From positions 6,457,646-6,521,645 of the forward strand of contig NC_044922.1 of the NCBI RefSeq assembly GCF_003576645.1: a stretch of DNA of 64,000 bases, written 5' to 3'. A model generated the notes under the pieces. It was not told the DNA's origin. It saw nothing but the letters and a program-made list of their open reading frames with translations, and ran no database searches. Positions 14,651-24,090 of this stretch are shown here, one piece after another; the stretch's first letter is position 1, and every line of letters begins with the position of its first letter. The DNA is from Ipomoea triloba (Eukaryota; Streptophyta; Magnoliopsida; Solanales; Convolvulaceae). The position numbers were made by a program, and so were the translations under genes.

Positions 14651-15502
14651 AAAATTAGTGACAAAGCACTGCACTTAGAATATTACATGCATATATCTAC
14701 GACTACTATTTGTTCAACTTTTAGTGACAATGGAAACATTCAACCACTACTTGTAAATATGTACACATAGTTGATTAGCTTAAACCAAAAATATTTATAA
14801 GCCGCTCATGATCGGAGTCAAATCTACTAATCTAATAAGAACCAATAAAATTAAGGCCTATAACAAGAGCTAAAAAATGTTGATCTAATTGTTTATTAAA
14901 ATGAATGGTTCATATTATTTCGATTTTAGTATTGTTTTTATTTTTCCTACCTTACCCTCTATTATAGTTTAATACTTTCATCACCATCCAAACATCAGAG
15001 TTCAAGACTTTAATAAGAATTTGTTGAAAAATAATTTAAATTCGTCCTAACCAAATGGATACTTTTTTTTTTTTTTTATTTTGGAATGAATTGATTACTT
15101 CTTTGCACATGGTGCTATATAAGTGATCAATGAAATGTGTGAACGTTCCACCAATACCATACATTCGGCAGTCATGATGCCAAAATTTTTTGGATGACGA
15201 AGAAAATTCGTGCGCAACTACTATCCAGTGTGCACGTACGCCTTGTGACTCTTTAATCAACAAAGTACTACAAGAACATATGGTTATTTGGTAGAGTAAA
15301 TTATTGAATGTTGAATATGATTGGCAAAAAGTTCAGTTACTTAATATATTTTACAAGTTACAAAGAATTATTGAGTAGTTATCCAATGACATGCATGCTT
15401 TGCAAGTTGTGGGAAAATTATAGTCGGGGTCCATTTTGTATTATGGACGATGGTCATCGTCTAAAATGACATTCAGATTATGTGAATACAATTAATATAT
15501 TA

Positions 15503-15613
15503 TGTGCTTGTAAATAAATTGAAAGCACACAATATTATATTATGTGCATACAATTAACATATTATGTGTCTATAGTTAATAAATTATGTGCTTTCAATTT
15601 ATTTACAAGTACA
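15503..15613. repeat. Inverted repeat, 27-bp arms, one mismatch
   Basis: Arm 15503-15529 and arm 15587-15613 are reverse complements with one mismatch (core CTTGTAAATAAATTGAAAGC). The 57-base loop is itself AT-rich, with TATTATGTGC-like repeats. It could be the core of a foldback MITE. No gene overlaps it. Confidence 0.7.
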
Positions 15614-15641
15614 CAATTTATTAACCATTTAATCATATAAC

Positions 15642-15693
15642 AAGAGTTGCCTTTTTCTTCTCAAAAAAAAAAACAAAAAAGAGTTGCCTTTTT
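15642..15693. mobile_element. Poly(A) micro-insertion with 15-bp target duplication
   Basis: AAGAGTTGCCTTTTT occurs at 15642-15656 and again at 15679-15693. Between them sits a 22-base insert beginning CTTCTC and continuing as an A-rich tail. The structure matches a retroposon insertion reduced to its 3' tail. Confidence 0.6.
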
Positions 15694-15763
15694 ATTTTTG
15701 GTTCCTTGACTTCGTCCACATGGAACCATTCCTGTTAAGTTAAAAATCTTTGAGGCATGCATT

Positions 15764-15844
15764 GTTGCTTTGGTTGAGTGGTTAAGGCGTGTGCCTGCTA
15801 AGTACATGGGTTTCCCCGCGAGAATTCGAATCTCTTAGGTGACG
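15764..15844 (+). tRNA. tRNA-Ser(GCU), probably decaying copy
   Basis: An 81-base tRNA-Ser: acceptor GTTGCTT pairs with AGGTGAC; D arm TGGTTGAGTGGTTAAGGC; anticodon loop CTGCTAA with anticodon GCT; a long variable arm typical of class II serine tRNAs; T loop TTCGAAT. From memory, the usual plant gene has GGCCGAG in the D arm and GAGAG/CTCTC in the T stem. Here these read GGTTGAG and GAGAA/CTCTT, which creates an A-C mismatch next to the T loop. The visible changes are mainly C to T or G to A. It may be a pseudogene; no intron is present. Confidence 0.75.
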
Positions 15845-16676
15845 CAGCACTAGTCATTTGATGGACAACTTTTGTTTTTTGTTTTTTATTTTTGTATTTT
15901 TAAAACCGTTATTTCGATTATATATGATCATACATAACGAAACATCAATATTGGTAATCATTTCAATTCCACCATATTATCAAACACACCATTATTGATT
16001 TAATTCTTCTTTCTTGACATTTTCGATTACATTTAGATATAATCTTTCTTATATTTGCAGTTTAGCTTATGACCATACACTATGAATGCATGTTCATATT
16101 CTCTTGTCCTATTTGGTATTTATATCTTGAAAAAATAAAAATATAAAGATTCATAACCGTCCGGTTGTTGTAAAGAAGTTCAATCTTTTTTGTGTTTAAA
16201 ATTTTAACATAACCCTAATTGAGACAAAAAGGTGAGAAGCTACTATTAAAAAAGTGGATTTTGGTGTAAATGAGGGTGATACAATGGAGGTTGTCAATGT
16301 TATGATTGCCATTTTCGAAAACCTCTCTATTCCTTGGGGAAAAAAAAATATAACAAAGATATCATAGGCAAGTTTAGTTTAATTGTCTATTTTCATTTTT
16401 CATAATTTTTTCAGTTTTAATTTACATTAGAAAAAGAAAAAAAAAACAATAACATTATTGGTTCCAAATCAGTTATATATAACCATGGTATAAGCTCAAT
16501 CTCTAAGTTATAGACATGTCTATTTTTTATCATTGAATAATCTATGAAGTGATAGTTTTGGTCTTTGCAGTAAAATTTTGGTTAGTTTGTCACAAAAAAT
16601 ATATTCTCATTTTGAAAAATGACATGCTTGATCCTCAAATTATACTTGTGGTATAGATTTAGTCTTTGAAGTTATA

Positions 16677-16964
16677 GGCCCTGTTTGGTAAATGGCTGTT
16701 GGTTGATTGGGTTGGCTGTTTGAGTTAAAAGGTATGATTTGTTAATAACATTAGTTGATTGTAAAAAGTTGTTTGATAGATTAGCTGTTAGCTGATAGCT
16801 GTTTGGTATAATTTTTTTTCTCAAAAAGCTAATTGAAAAGGCTACTTTGAGTAGCCTTTTGAATTTTAGTATTTTAGATTTACAAAAAGCTTATTAACCA
16901 AACAACTAATAGTGATAAATAAGTCAAAATTAGCTGATAGGCTGATTATTTACCAAACACGGCC
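16677..16964. mobile_element. hAT/PIF-like MITE (artefactual copy at 17428-17715)
   Basis: The termini are GGCCCTGTTTGGTAAAT and, inverted at the right, GGCCGTGTTTGGTAAAT, with one mismatch over about 17 bases. The interior has internal inverted blocks (AGCTGTTAGCTGATAGCTG; GGCTACTTTGAGTAGCC). A 3-base ATA occurs on both flanks but is too short to prove a target duplication. The second copy at 17428-17715 belongs to the assembly duplication. Confidence 0.7.
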
Positions 16965-17084
16965 ATAATCTTTTTTGGAATGAATTGATTACTTATTTGC
17001 GGAGCATATATAGAGGTAGCATGGTGCTATACTGCTATACAAGTGATCAATGAAATGTGTGAAAGCTCAACCAATACCATACAT

Positions 17085-17268
17085 TTGTCAGTCATAATGT
17101 CAAAATTTTTTGGTTGAAGATGAAAAATCTGTAGTCACTATTAGAGAGTATGCACGGGATAAACCTGCTTTGTGGCCCTAGTTGGTAAAGTATCAGTCAC
17201 AAGGAGGTACATTAAGCTTATTATCCATAATTGATCGGCTCAAACCAAGAACACGAATAGGTGACAAA

Positions 17269-17271
<3 letters not shown>
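17085..17271 (-). mobile_element. SINE body fragment
   Basis: The order of words (TATGCACGGG, TAAACC, GTGGCCCTAG, CACAAGGAGGT, GGCTCAAACCAAG) matches the body of the SINE at 34050-34266 in the same orientation, but the tRNA-like head is absent and the copy runs into (AT)n. A shorter relative with GTGTGCACGTACG lies near 15220. Confidence 0.45.
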
Positions 17272-17350
<79 letters not shown>

Positions 17351-18019
17351 NATATTCTCATTTTGAAAAATGACATGCTTGATCCTCAAATTATACTTGT
17401 GGTATAGATTTAGTCTTTGAAGTTATAGGCCCTGTTTGGTAAATGGCTGTTGGTTGATTGGGTTGGCTGTTTGAGTTAAAAGGTATGATTTGTTAATAAC
17501 ATTAGTTGATTGTAAAAAGTTGTTTGATAGATTAGCTGTTAGCTGATAGCTGTTTGGTATAATTTTTTTTCTCAAAAAGCTAATTGAAAAGGCTACTTTG
17601 AGTAGCCTTTTGAATTTTAGTATTTTAGATTTACAAAAAGCTTATTAACCAAACAACTAATAGTGATAAATAAGTCAAAATTAGCTGATAGGCTGATTAT
17701 TTACCAAACACGGCCATAATCTTTTTTGGAATGAATTGATTACTTATTTGCGGAGCATATATAGAGGTAGCATGGTGCTATACTGCTATACAAGTGATCA
17801 ATGAAATGTGTGAAAGCTCAACCAATACCATACATTTGTCAGTCATAATGTCAAAATTTTTTGGTTGAAGATGAAAAATCTGTAGTCACTATTAGAGAGT
17901 ATGCACGGGATAAACCTGCTTTGTGGCCCTAGTTGGTAAAGTATCAGTCACAAGGAGGTACATTAAGCTTATTATCCATAATTGATCGGCTCAAACCAAG
18001 AACACGAATAGGTGACAAA

Positions 18020-18097
<78 letters not shown>

Positions 18098-18144
18098 CTT
18101 TGCTGCTGCGGCACTCCGATCCGGCTTTGCATATACCTCCAAAT

Positions 18145-18189
18145 GATCATTCATCTATTTTTTTTTTTTAAACGATCATTCATCTATTT
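18145..18189. mobile_element. Poly(T) micro-insertion with 16-bp target duplication in PAR1 promoter
   Basis: GATCATTCATCTATTT occurs at 18145-18160 and 18174-18189, separated by a 13-base T-run ending AAAC. The paralogous promoter near 20970-20990 has a single uninterrupted copy (ATTACCATTCATTTATTTG), so the insertion post-dates the PAR1 gene duplication. Confidence 0.65.
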
Positions 18190-18340
18190 AGTCTCGCTCG
18201 TACAATTTAATTCTGTATTTGAAAAACAGCAAATTCATTCATCGAATATACTAAAAACCAAATGAGGATTCCCTTACCTCCAACACACACAAGAATACTT
18301 GTGTCTTGTCATTTTGCATCACTTCAATTCCTCAACTAAG

Positions 18341-18350
18341 TCTATTTAAA
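18341..18350 (+). promoter_or_regulatory. TATA box of first PAR1 gene
   Basis: TCTATTTAAA lies about 250 bases before the ATG. The same decamer stands at 21126-21135 before the second PAR1 gene, within a conserved block that also shares CTTGTCATTTTGCAT. Conservation between paralogues supports function. Confidence 0.6.
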
Positions 18351-18602
18351 CTCCATGCCACCCCTCCCTCACAGAATCATCAACCAGCCAATCCAATCAA
18401 GAAAGCTAAGCAATAATCTTTCATTCTCAGTGCATTAGTGCAATACCCCTTATTGCTTTATTATACCGCCACATTTTCAAAAGGTAGGGTATTATACTTG
18501 AGCCTTCAGTCTCAGCACGGAAAACAATCTCCTAGCCATTTAGTACACTGGACCTGACTTTTCACCCGCCCAACAGGTAACCTATACTAGATAGAATTGA
18601 GA

Positions 18603-19287
18603 ATGAAGTTGGTCCATTTCCTTGCCTTTTCTCTGGTCTTGGTTCAAGCTGCTTTTGGGGACTTGGTATGTGAGGAATTGGCTGTTGGTGTCTGCTCTTT
18701 TTCAATTGCATCTTCCGGGAAGCGATGCGTGTTGGAGACTTATGCATCTGGCGACGGAACTATGAAATTGCAGTGCAAGACATCGGAGGTGGTGGTGGTG
18801 GGGACTGATATGTATATGCGTGAACATATTGAGACAGATGAATGTATTGCTGCCTGTGGGGTTGATCGGAAATCCCTGGGAATATCGTCTGATTCCCTCC
18901 TCGACCACCGTTTCACCGCTAAACTTTGCTCCCCACAATGCTACCAAAACTGCCCCAACATTGTTGATCTCTACTACAACTTGGCCTCCGAAGAAGGTGC
19001 CTCCTTTCTTTCTTTTCATTCCCATGACTTTTTGAGATTAATATAATGGACATTTAATTTGTCATTTTTGTTGTTTTTAATTGCAACATTTTTTTACAGG
19101 AGTTCTTTTACCAGACCTCTGCAAGGCACTAAGGACCAGTTCTGGTCGTGCAATGACGTCACGCTTTCTGAGCTCTGGTGCCGCCTTTGCTCCGGCGTCC
19201 ACTGCGGCGGCAGCTCCGACATCAGAAGCGGCGGCTTTTGCTCCAACTTCGACTGCATCTGTTGATTGTGCTCCAGCACCTATGTAA
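18603..19287 (+). CDS. PAR1 (photoassimilate-responsive) family protein, copy 1
   Basis: Two exons, 18603-18996 and 19100-19287, encode 193 residues. The intron is GT-AG and splits a Gly codon (EEG-VLLPDLC). Start: ATG 18603; an in-frame TTG six bases upstream is not a plausible start. A signal peptide (MKLVHFLAFSLVLVQAAFG) is followed by a Cys-rich domain: LVCEELAVGVCSFSIASSGK, RCVLET, TDECIAACGVDR, LCSPQCYQNCPNIVDLYYNL, LPDLCKALR. This is the secreted PAR1 family, first described in tobacco as induced by sugar and pathogens; its biochemical role is unknown. The C-terminus is an Ala/Pro-rich tail ending CAPAPM. Compared with copy 2 it carries a few extra residues (DMYM) after VVVVGT. It is not the bHLH factor also called PAR1. 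Confidence 0.93.
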
Positions 19288-19440
19288 AATCACAAAATAT
19301 TATCACTAATGGTTATTATATATATGTTTTATGGTTTGACGATATGATCTTTAAATTACATATATATTCCTCTTTGTATGTAAGATTGTAGTGTATTGTA
19401 AGTATTCCTTCTTTATTTATGCAAATAAAATAATTCATGT

Positions 19441-19770
19441 TAGAGTAACCTCAATAGCTCTTGTTTTTTATTTTCAAGATTTTTGAGGTACCAATTAAAA
19501 AAGAGAGAAGAGAGAAAGAAAAACGGAGAAAAAAGAAAAAACAGAAAAAGATAAAGGTCGACAACAAATAAAAAACTAAAAAAGGCTATAAATATACGCG
19601 CCCAGTAGGCCCGTGCGCGATTCTTGGTGGGCTCCACAAAAATAAAAAATAGGAGGAGAAAAATACAACAAAAAATCATATCATTCTCAACATTTGTTAA
19701 AAATCAACCTTAGCTTGTAATTTTTTACGGTTCCAAAAACCATGAAAAGTGCATAAATGGAGATGCTCTA
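19441..19770. mobile_element. MITE-like element downstream of PAR1 copy 1
   Basis: The left end TAGAGTAACCTCAATAGCTC and the inverted right end TAGAGCATCTCCATTTATGC are imperfect inverted repeats of the common plant GAGCATCTCCAAT-type terminus. The interior is a purine-rich AGAGAGAAG stretch. Related ends occur near 29371 and 29881. Confidence 0.55.
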
Positions 19771-20383
19771 TTAAAAATTGGTATATTCCTTTTTTCTTTT
19801 TTTTTTTGAATGCAAAAATCAGAATATATTAAATAATCAAGTGTTGAATACAAGAAGGTAAGTGGAAACCCAAACACGAGGACCAGACTAAGAACTCGCA
19901 GCTCTTGCTAACACATGAGCCAACGCATTCTTTATTTTAAAGTTAGAGGACCAAATTCGGTGATTTTCAAAATAGATCAAAAATTAAATTAAGTAATACT
20001 TCATAGTCTAGGGACCAAAATAAATATTAACTCCTTATGTTTAATTCTAAATAATTTTTCTCATATGGATTCAAGTGCTTATTTTCATCCCTTCCATCTT
20101 CCACTTGTTCATGGCATGAATCCAATCAAGATGAACTCTCAGTCGGTTCACAATATTGTGGATAGATTGAGAGCTCATGTTGATTGGATTCATCATGTAA
20201 TGGCTAAGTGGAGCAATCTAATGAAGTAGCAATTTTGTAAGTTAAATATTTATTAATATAATTTTTTTGTATTAATTACAATATACTAATAATAATAATT
20301 AGTAGTAGTAGTTGTTGTTGTTGCTACTACTGCTGCCTGCTGCTATGGCTAGCAAATTAAAATACAATATCCTTGTGTTAATT

Positions 20384-20439
20384 ACAACTTATAAGAAGTT
20401 TTTTTTTTTTTTTTGAAAACACAACTTATAAGAAGTTTT
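20384..20439. mobile_element. Poly(T)-GAAAAC micro-insertion with 19-bp target duplication
   Basis: ACAACTTATAAGAAGTTTT occurs at 20384-20402 and 20421-20439, separated by 18 bases: a T run then GAAAAC. On the minus strand this reads GTTTTC followed by poly(A), the same terminus seen at 30154-30186. Confidence 0.65.
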
Positions 20440-20562
20440 AACACCTTGATCAATTTCTCTATCTCTATATATAATAACGAAGTATATAGTATTATATAAA
20501 AATATGAAGAAGAATTATACAAGTAACCTTTTGTCGAATTATAAATTGTTTTTTTAATATGA

Positions 20563-20841
20563 AGTTAATACTTGTTTTGGTCCATCGACTATTGAGTATT
20601 ACTTAATTTAGTCATTGACTTTGAAAATTACTCAATTTGGTCCTCTGACTTTTCAAATCACACAGTTAATTGACAATTTTGCCCTTCAACTTAACTAGCT
20701 TTATACATATATATTTTTTAACACAAGACCAAATTGAGTGCGATTTTAAAAATCAAAGAACTAAATTGGATAATTTTTAAAGTCAGTGACTAAATCATGT
20801 AATACTCCATAATCGATGGACCAAAACGAGTATTAATAACT
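20563..20841. mobile_element. Foldback MITE with about 95-bp arms
   Basis: The left arm (AGTTAATACTTGTTTTGGTC, then CATCGACTATTGAGTATTAC, TTTAGTCATTGACTTT, CAATTTGGTCCTCTGACTTT) is matched in inverted order by the right arm (AAAGTCAGTGACTAAATCAT, CCATAATCGATGGACC, AAAACGAGTATTAATAACT). The arms cover about two thirds of the element. It lies between the two PAR1 genes and recalls the TTTGGTCC...CGACTA tandem units at 54570-55035. Confidence 0.7.
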
Positions 20842-21125
20842 CTAAAAAAAAAAAAAAGAATGAAGTGTTTGAGCAGTCAATTAATAATTAGCTAGAATTG
20901 GAGTGATGGTAAAGTTGGAAGGAATGGAGTGCGTTGCTTTTGCGCTCCGGCTTTGAATACAAACCCCTCCAAATTACCATTCATTTATTTGAAAGACAGC
21001 AGTACAACCTAACTAATTGAATAAACCAAATCAAGATTCGTAGCGTTTACCATAAACACTAGCATGCATACTATGCCTTGTCATTTTGCATGCTTAATTT
21101 TTCAATTCATCACTTCCTCATCAAC

Positions 21126-21135
21126 TCTATTTAAA
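21126..21135 (+). promoter_or_regulatory. TATA box of second PAR1 gene
   Basis: TCTATTTAAA lies about 130 bases before the ATG and is identical to the box before copy 1. A short (AT)n tract at 21172-21187 lies between the box and the coding region. Confidence 0.6.
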
Positions 21136-21261
21136 CTTCATGCATGCAATGCTACCCGACACAAAACCATCATATATATATATATATCAACCAAGAAATT
21201 AAATTAAAGCCCATCCAGTAATCTTCTTTAATTTTCCTCTTAGAGCAGAGCAGAATTGAAA

Positions 21262-21941
21262 ATGAAGTTGATACATTATTTTCTCGCCTGCTTCTCTCTC
21301 CTCTTCATCCAAACCGCTCTGGGAGACTTGGTTTGTGAGCAATTACCAGTTGGCATCTGCTCATTTTCAATTGCATCTTCTGGGAATCGATGCGTGTTAG
21401 AGACTTATTCATCTGGCGACGGAAGTATGAAATTGCAGTGCAAGACATCAGAGGTGGTGGTGGGGACGCGTGAACATATTGAGACAGATGAATGTATTGC
21501 TGCCTGTGGAGTTGATCGGAAATCCCTGGGAATATCATCTGATTTCCTCCTCGACCACCGTTTCACCGCTAAACTTTGCTCCCCACAATGCTACCAAAAC
21601 TGCCCCAACATTGTTGATTTGTACTACAACTTGGCTTCTGAAGAAGGTGCCTCCTTTGACCTTTCTTTCTTTCCCCATATATGACTTATTGAGATTAATA
21701 TAATGGACATTTAATTTGTCATTTTTATTGTTTTTAATTGCAACATTTTTTGTTTACAGGAGTTCTTTTACCAGACCTCTGCAAGGCACTGAGAACCAGT
21801 TCTGGCCGTGCAATGACGTCACGCTTTCTGAGCTCTGGTGCCGCCTTTGGCCCGGCGGCGTCTGCTGCCGCAGCTCCGACGACATCAGAAGCAGCTTTTG
21901 GTCCAATTTCAAGTGTTGATTGTGCTCCACCACCTATGTAA
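21262..21941 (+). CDS. PAR1 (photoassimilate-responsive) family protein, copy 2
   Basis: Two exons, 21262-21646 and 21760-21941, encode 188 residues. The gene structure, intron position and phase equal those of copy 1, and the introns are alignable. A signal peptide (MKLIHYFLACFSLLFIQTA) precedes LVCEQLPVGICSFSIASSGN and the same conserved Cys pattern, ending in a shorter Ala-rich tail and CAPPPM. Signal-peptide and tail regions differ most; the central domain is nearly unchanged. The duplication covers roughly 18105-19440 and 20930-22080, including promoter and 3' flank (CCTCTTTGTATGTAAGA in both). Confidence 0.93.
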
Positions 21942-22083
21942 AATCCTCTGCATGCGTACACAGCATATTACTGCTATTCATCTTTTATTATATATATTAT
22001 ATTATATTATATTATTCCTCTTTGTATGTAAGAATGTAAGATTGTGTTTAATTTTCCTCCTTTTCTTTATATATATCAAATAA

Positions 22084-23035
22084 TCGTTGCTTTCAATTCA
22101 ACTTTCCATGCTTGCCAACTCCCTCACCTACTGCCAAAACCAATTAAATTTATGTGGGGAGTTTTCAGTCGTGTGCTACAATAATGATTGATAAATCTTT
22201 TATACTCGAATAATGCACATTTAAAAAATAATTTTTTAATAATATATTAAAAATATATACTATATCAATGGTTCACAGTAGAAGGTGAGCCATGCATGAG
22301 TGCATGACCCATGCTATAATGACCGGACAAAACATGATTATTTTAATTAGTAGAATGTCCATTCTATCATAATCAAATACGGAGTAGATAGCAAATTAAA
22401 TTGTGGACCACGCCAAGCACTTTGTACTTAGATGACATCTCTCTGTGGCTCTCTTTGAGGAAAGTCACAAGATCGAACCTCGATAGTGGGATAGCTGCAA
22501 CACATAGAGATAACAATTTTTAATAGAGTTAATAGTAATAAAAAAAAAATTGTGAACCACTAATAACATTTTTAGTATATTAAAGGTTAATTTGTTAGGT
22601 AATATACCAAAAAAAAAAAAAAAAAACTTGCAATATACTAAAAATGAATATTTATGTCAATAGTATGCATACTTGTAATATGAACTAGGATCTCATATGA
22701 ACCTTACCATACAAACATAAAAAGAAAAACACACAATTAACTAAACAACACTAATAATATAATATATTATTTATAACTAAGATATAAATTTAAAATAAGT
22801 CATGTATGATATAGGCTGCTTGTATGCATTCTTTATATGAGAATTACAAAATACGGATCAAATAATATTCAACCTATTGATAGAATTATATAATTGGCTT
22901 GGTAACCACATTATTCAAAGTCCAACTCCATGTAGTAGCTATCTATTGATCTTCTTGATTTGAGTGGTCAATTATGAACAACTTAAATTGGTTTAATTTT
23001 TATGGTCTTTTGATGACTGGAATCACCATTGTTAT
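22084..23035. other. Gene-free AT-rich stretch
   Basis: No credible open frame. A diverged copy of the SINE body (TTTGAGTGGTCAATTATGAA, then CTTAAATTGGTTTAA) lies near 22959-23010. Confidence 0.6.
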
Positions 23036-23404
23036 GCCATGGACCCGGGTATACCTTGCAAGGTGGATCCGGGTCTATATTCACAATTTCATAATTCTAT
23101 GTTCATAATTTCATAACTCCATGTTCATAATTTTATAACTTCATGTTCACAGTTTTATAACTTCTCACAATTTCATAATTTCATGTTCACAATTTCATAA
23201 CTCTATGTTCAACAGTACCAAAACTCTATGTTCAACAGTACAACACAATTTTTGAATCTATATAATAAAATTGTGAATATAGAGTTCAAAAGTTGTAAAT
23301 ATTGAGTAATGTAATTTTGTATATTCAGATGTAAAATTGTAAATATGAAGTTCTAAAATTGTGAAAGGTTCTAAATTTGGGAACATAGACGCGGGTCCAT
23401 AGCA
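23036..23404. repeat. Foldback element carrying a 20-25 bp minisatellite
   Basis: The left end CCATGGACCCGGGTATACC and the right end GACGCGGGTCCATAGC are inverted relatives. At 23079-23230 a unit resembling TTCATAATTTCATAACTCTATG is repeated about six to seven times. The right part contains inverted relatives of the unit (TTGTGAATATAGAGTTC, TTGTAAATATGAAGTTC). The MITE at 35993-36165 has the same GGATCC/TTGCAAG words and is probably a relative. Confidence 0.6.
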
Positions 23405-23939
23405 TAATTTGCCTATATATTGAGTCTGGGCCAGTTCTGATGAAATTGACATTTTCAAGGTTAGAGTGTTAGACCATGAGAGGTTGGCCCACTGTGATAA
23501 GGTGGTTGGCCCAATCCATTCTCAGATGCTTGACCCAGCAAATATTAGTCTGCTATAGCTTTTTTTTTTTTTTTGGTTTGAATTGAGTATTCATTCAAAG
23601 CATTTCCTCCATGTGGTCAATATCAAATTTAATTAAAGACCATCTTAGAATGTGAAGTTTAGAGAATTCATATCTTCGACTAAATTCAAACCTTTTACTT
23701 ATGAGTCACTGTGATTACTTTTCTATTATAAAAAGTAATTTACTATTACAACTTTAAAAATCACATTTACTCCCTTTTTTTTTTGAAGTTTAGTAACATC
23801 ATATCAGAGTTTTAAGCAAATACATGTATTAGTAATTGTAGTTGATTACCAAAATTTTGAATTTTCTTTTCAAGAAAATGTGTCGTATTATATACCTTGA
23901 AATTAGACTTGTTACTTTCAAGAAAACGTGTCGTACTAG

Positions 23940-24090
23940 GCATCTAGCCTAACCTAGGGGCCGAGCCCAATGCTTAGCCCTAGTGGTCGAGGCCGAGCCC
24001 AACGCTCAGCCACCGTGATCAGGCCTGATGCTTGACCTCAGCCGGTGAGGAGCAGGGCGCGGTCAACTTCGGTTACAACCTCCCGCCCTT
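23940..24090. repeat. GC-rich patch of unknown nature
   Basis: A block much richer in GC than its surroundings, with repeated CCGAGCCCAA and GGGCCGAGC/GGCCGAGCCC words. It has no open frame of note. It may be an LTR-retrotransposon fragment, but no diagnostic motif is visible. Confidence 0.35.

Larger units (their letters stand above)
16601..18102. other. Apparent assembly duplication around (AT)n
   Basis: 16601-17350 reappears essentially unchanged at 17352-18102 (period 751), joined by a single N at 17351 next to a long (AT)n run. Identity over hundreds of bases of otherwise fast-evolving repeat DNA, with an N exactly at the joint, points to two unmerged contig ends rather than a genomic tandem. 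The (AT)n tracts are 17272-17350 and about 18024-18096. Confidence 0.8.

Noticed and set aside
17182..18265. Open frames encoding long Ile-Tyr repeats
   Set aside because: They are (AT)n microsatellite read as codons; the same applies to frames at 48783-48977, 52189-52568 and 53321-53517.
18603..21941. PAR1 genes as the bHLH factor PHYTOCHROME RAPIDLY REGULATED 1
   Set aside because: The proteins are secreted and Cys-rich with no helix-loop-helix; the name is shared by chance.
23079..23230. Possible CRISPR-like array (repeat about 22 bp)
   Set aside because: No unique spacers of constant length; this is a plant minisatellite of contiguous drifting units.
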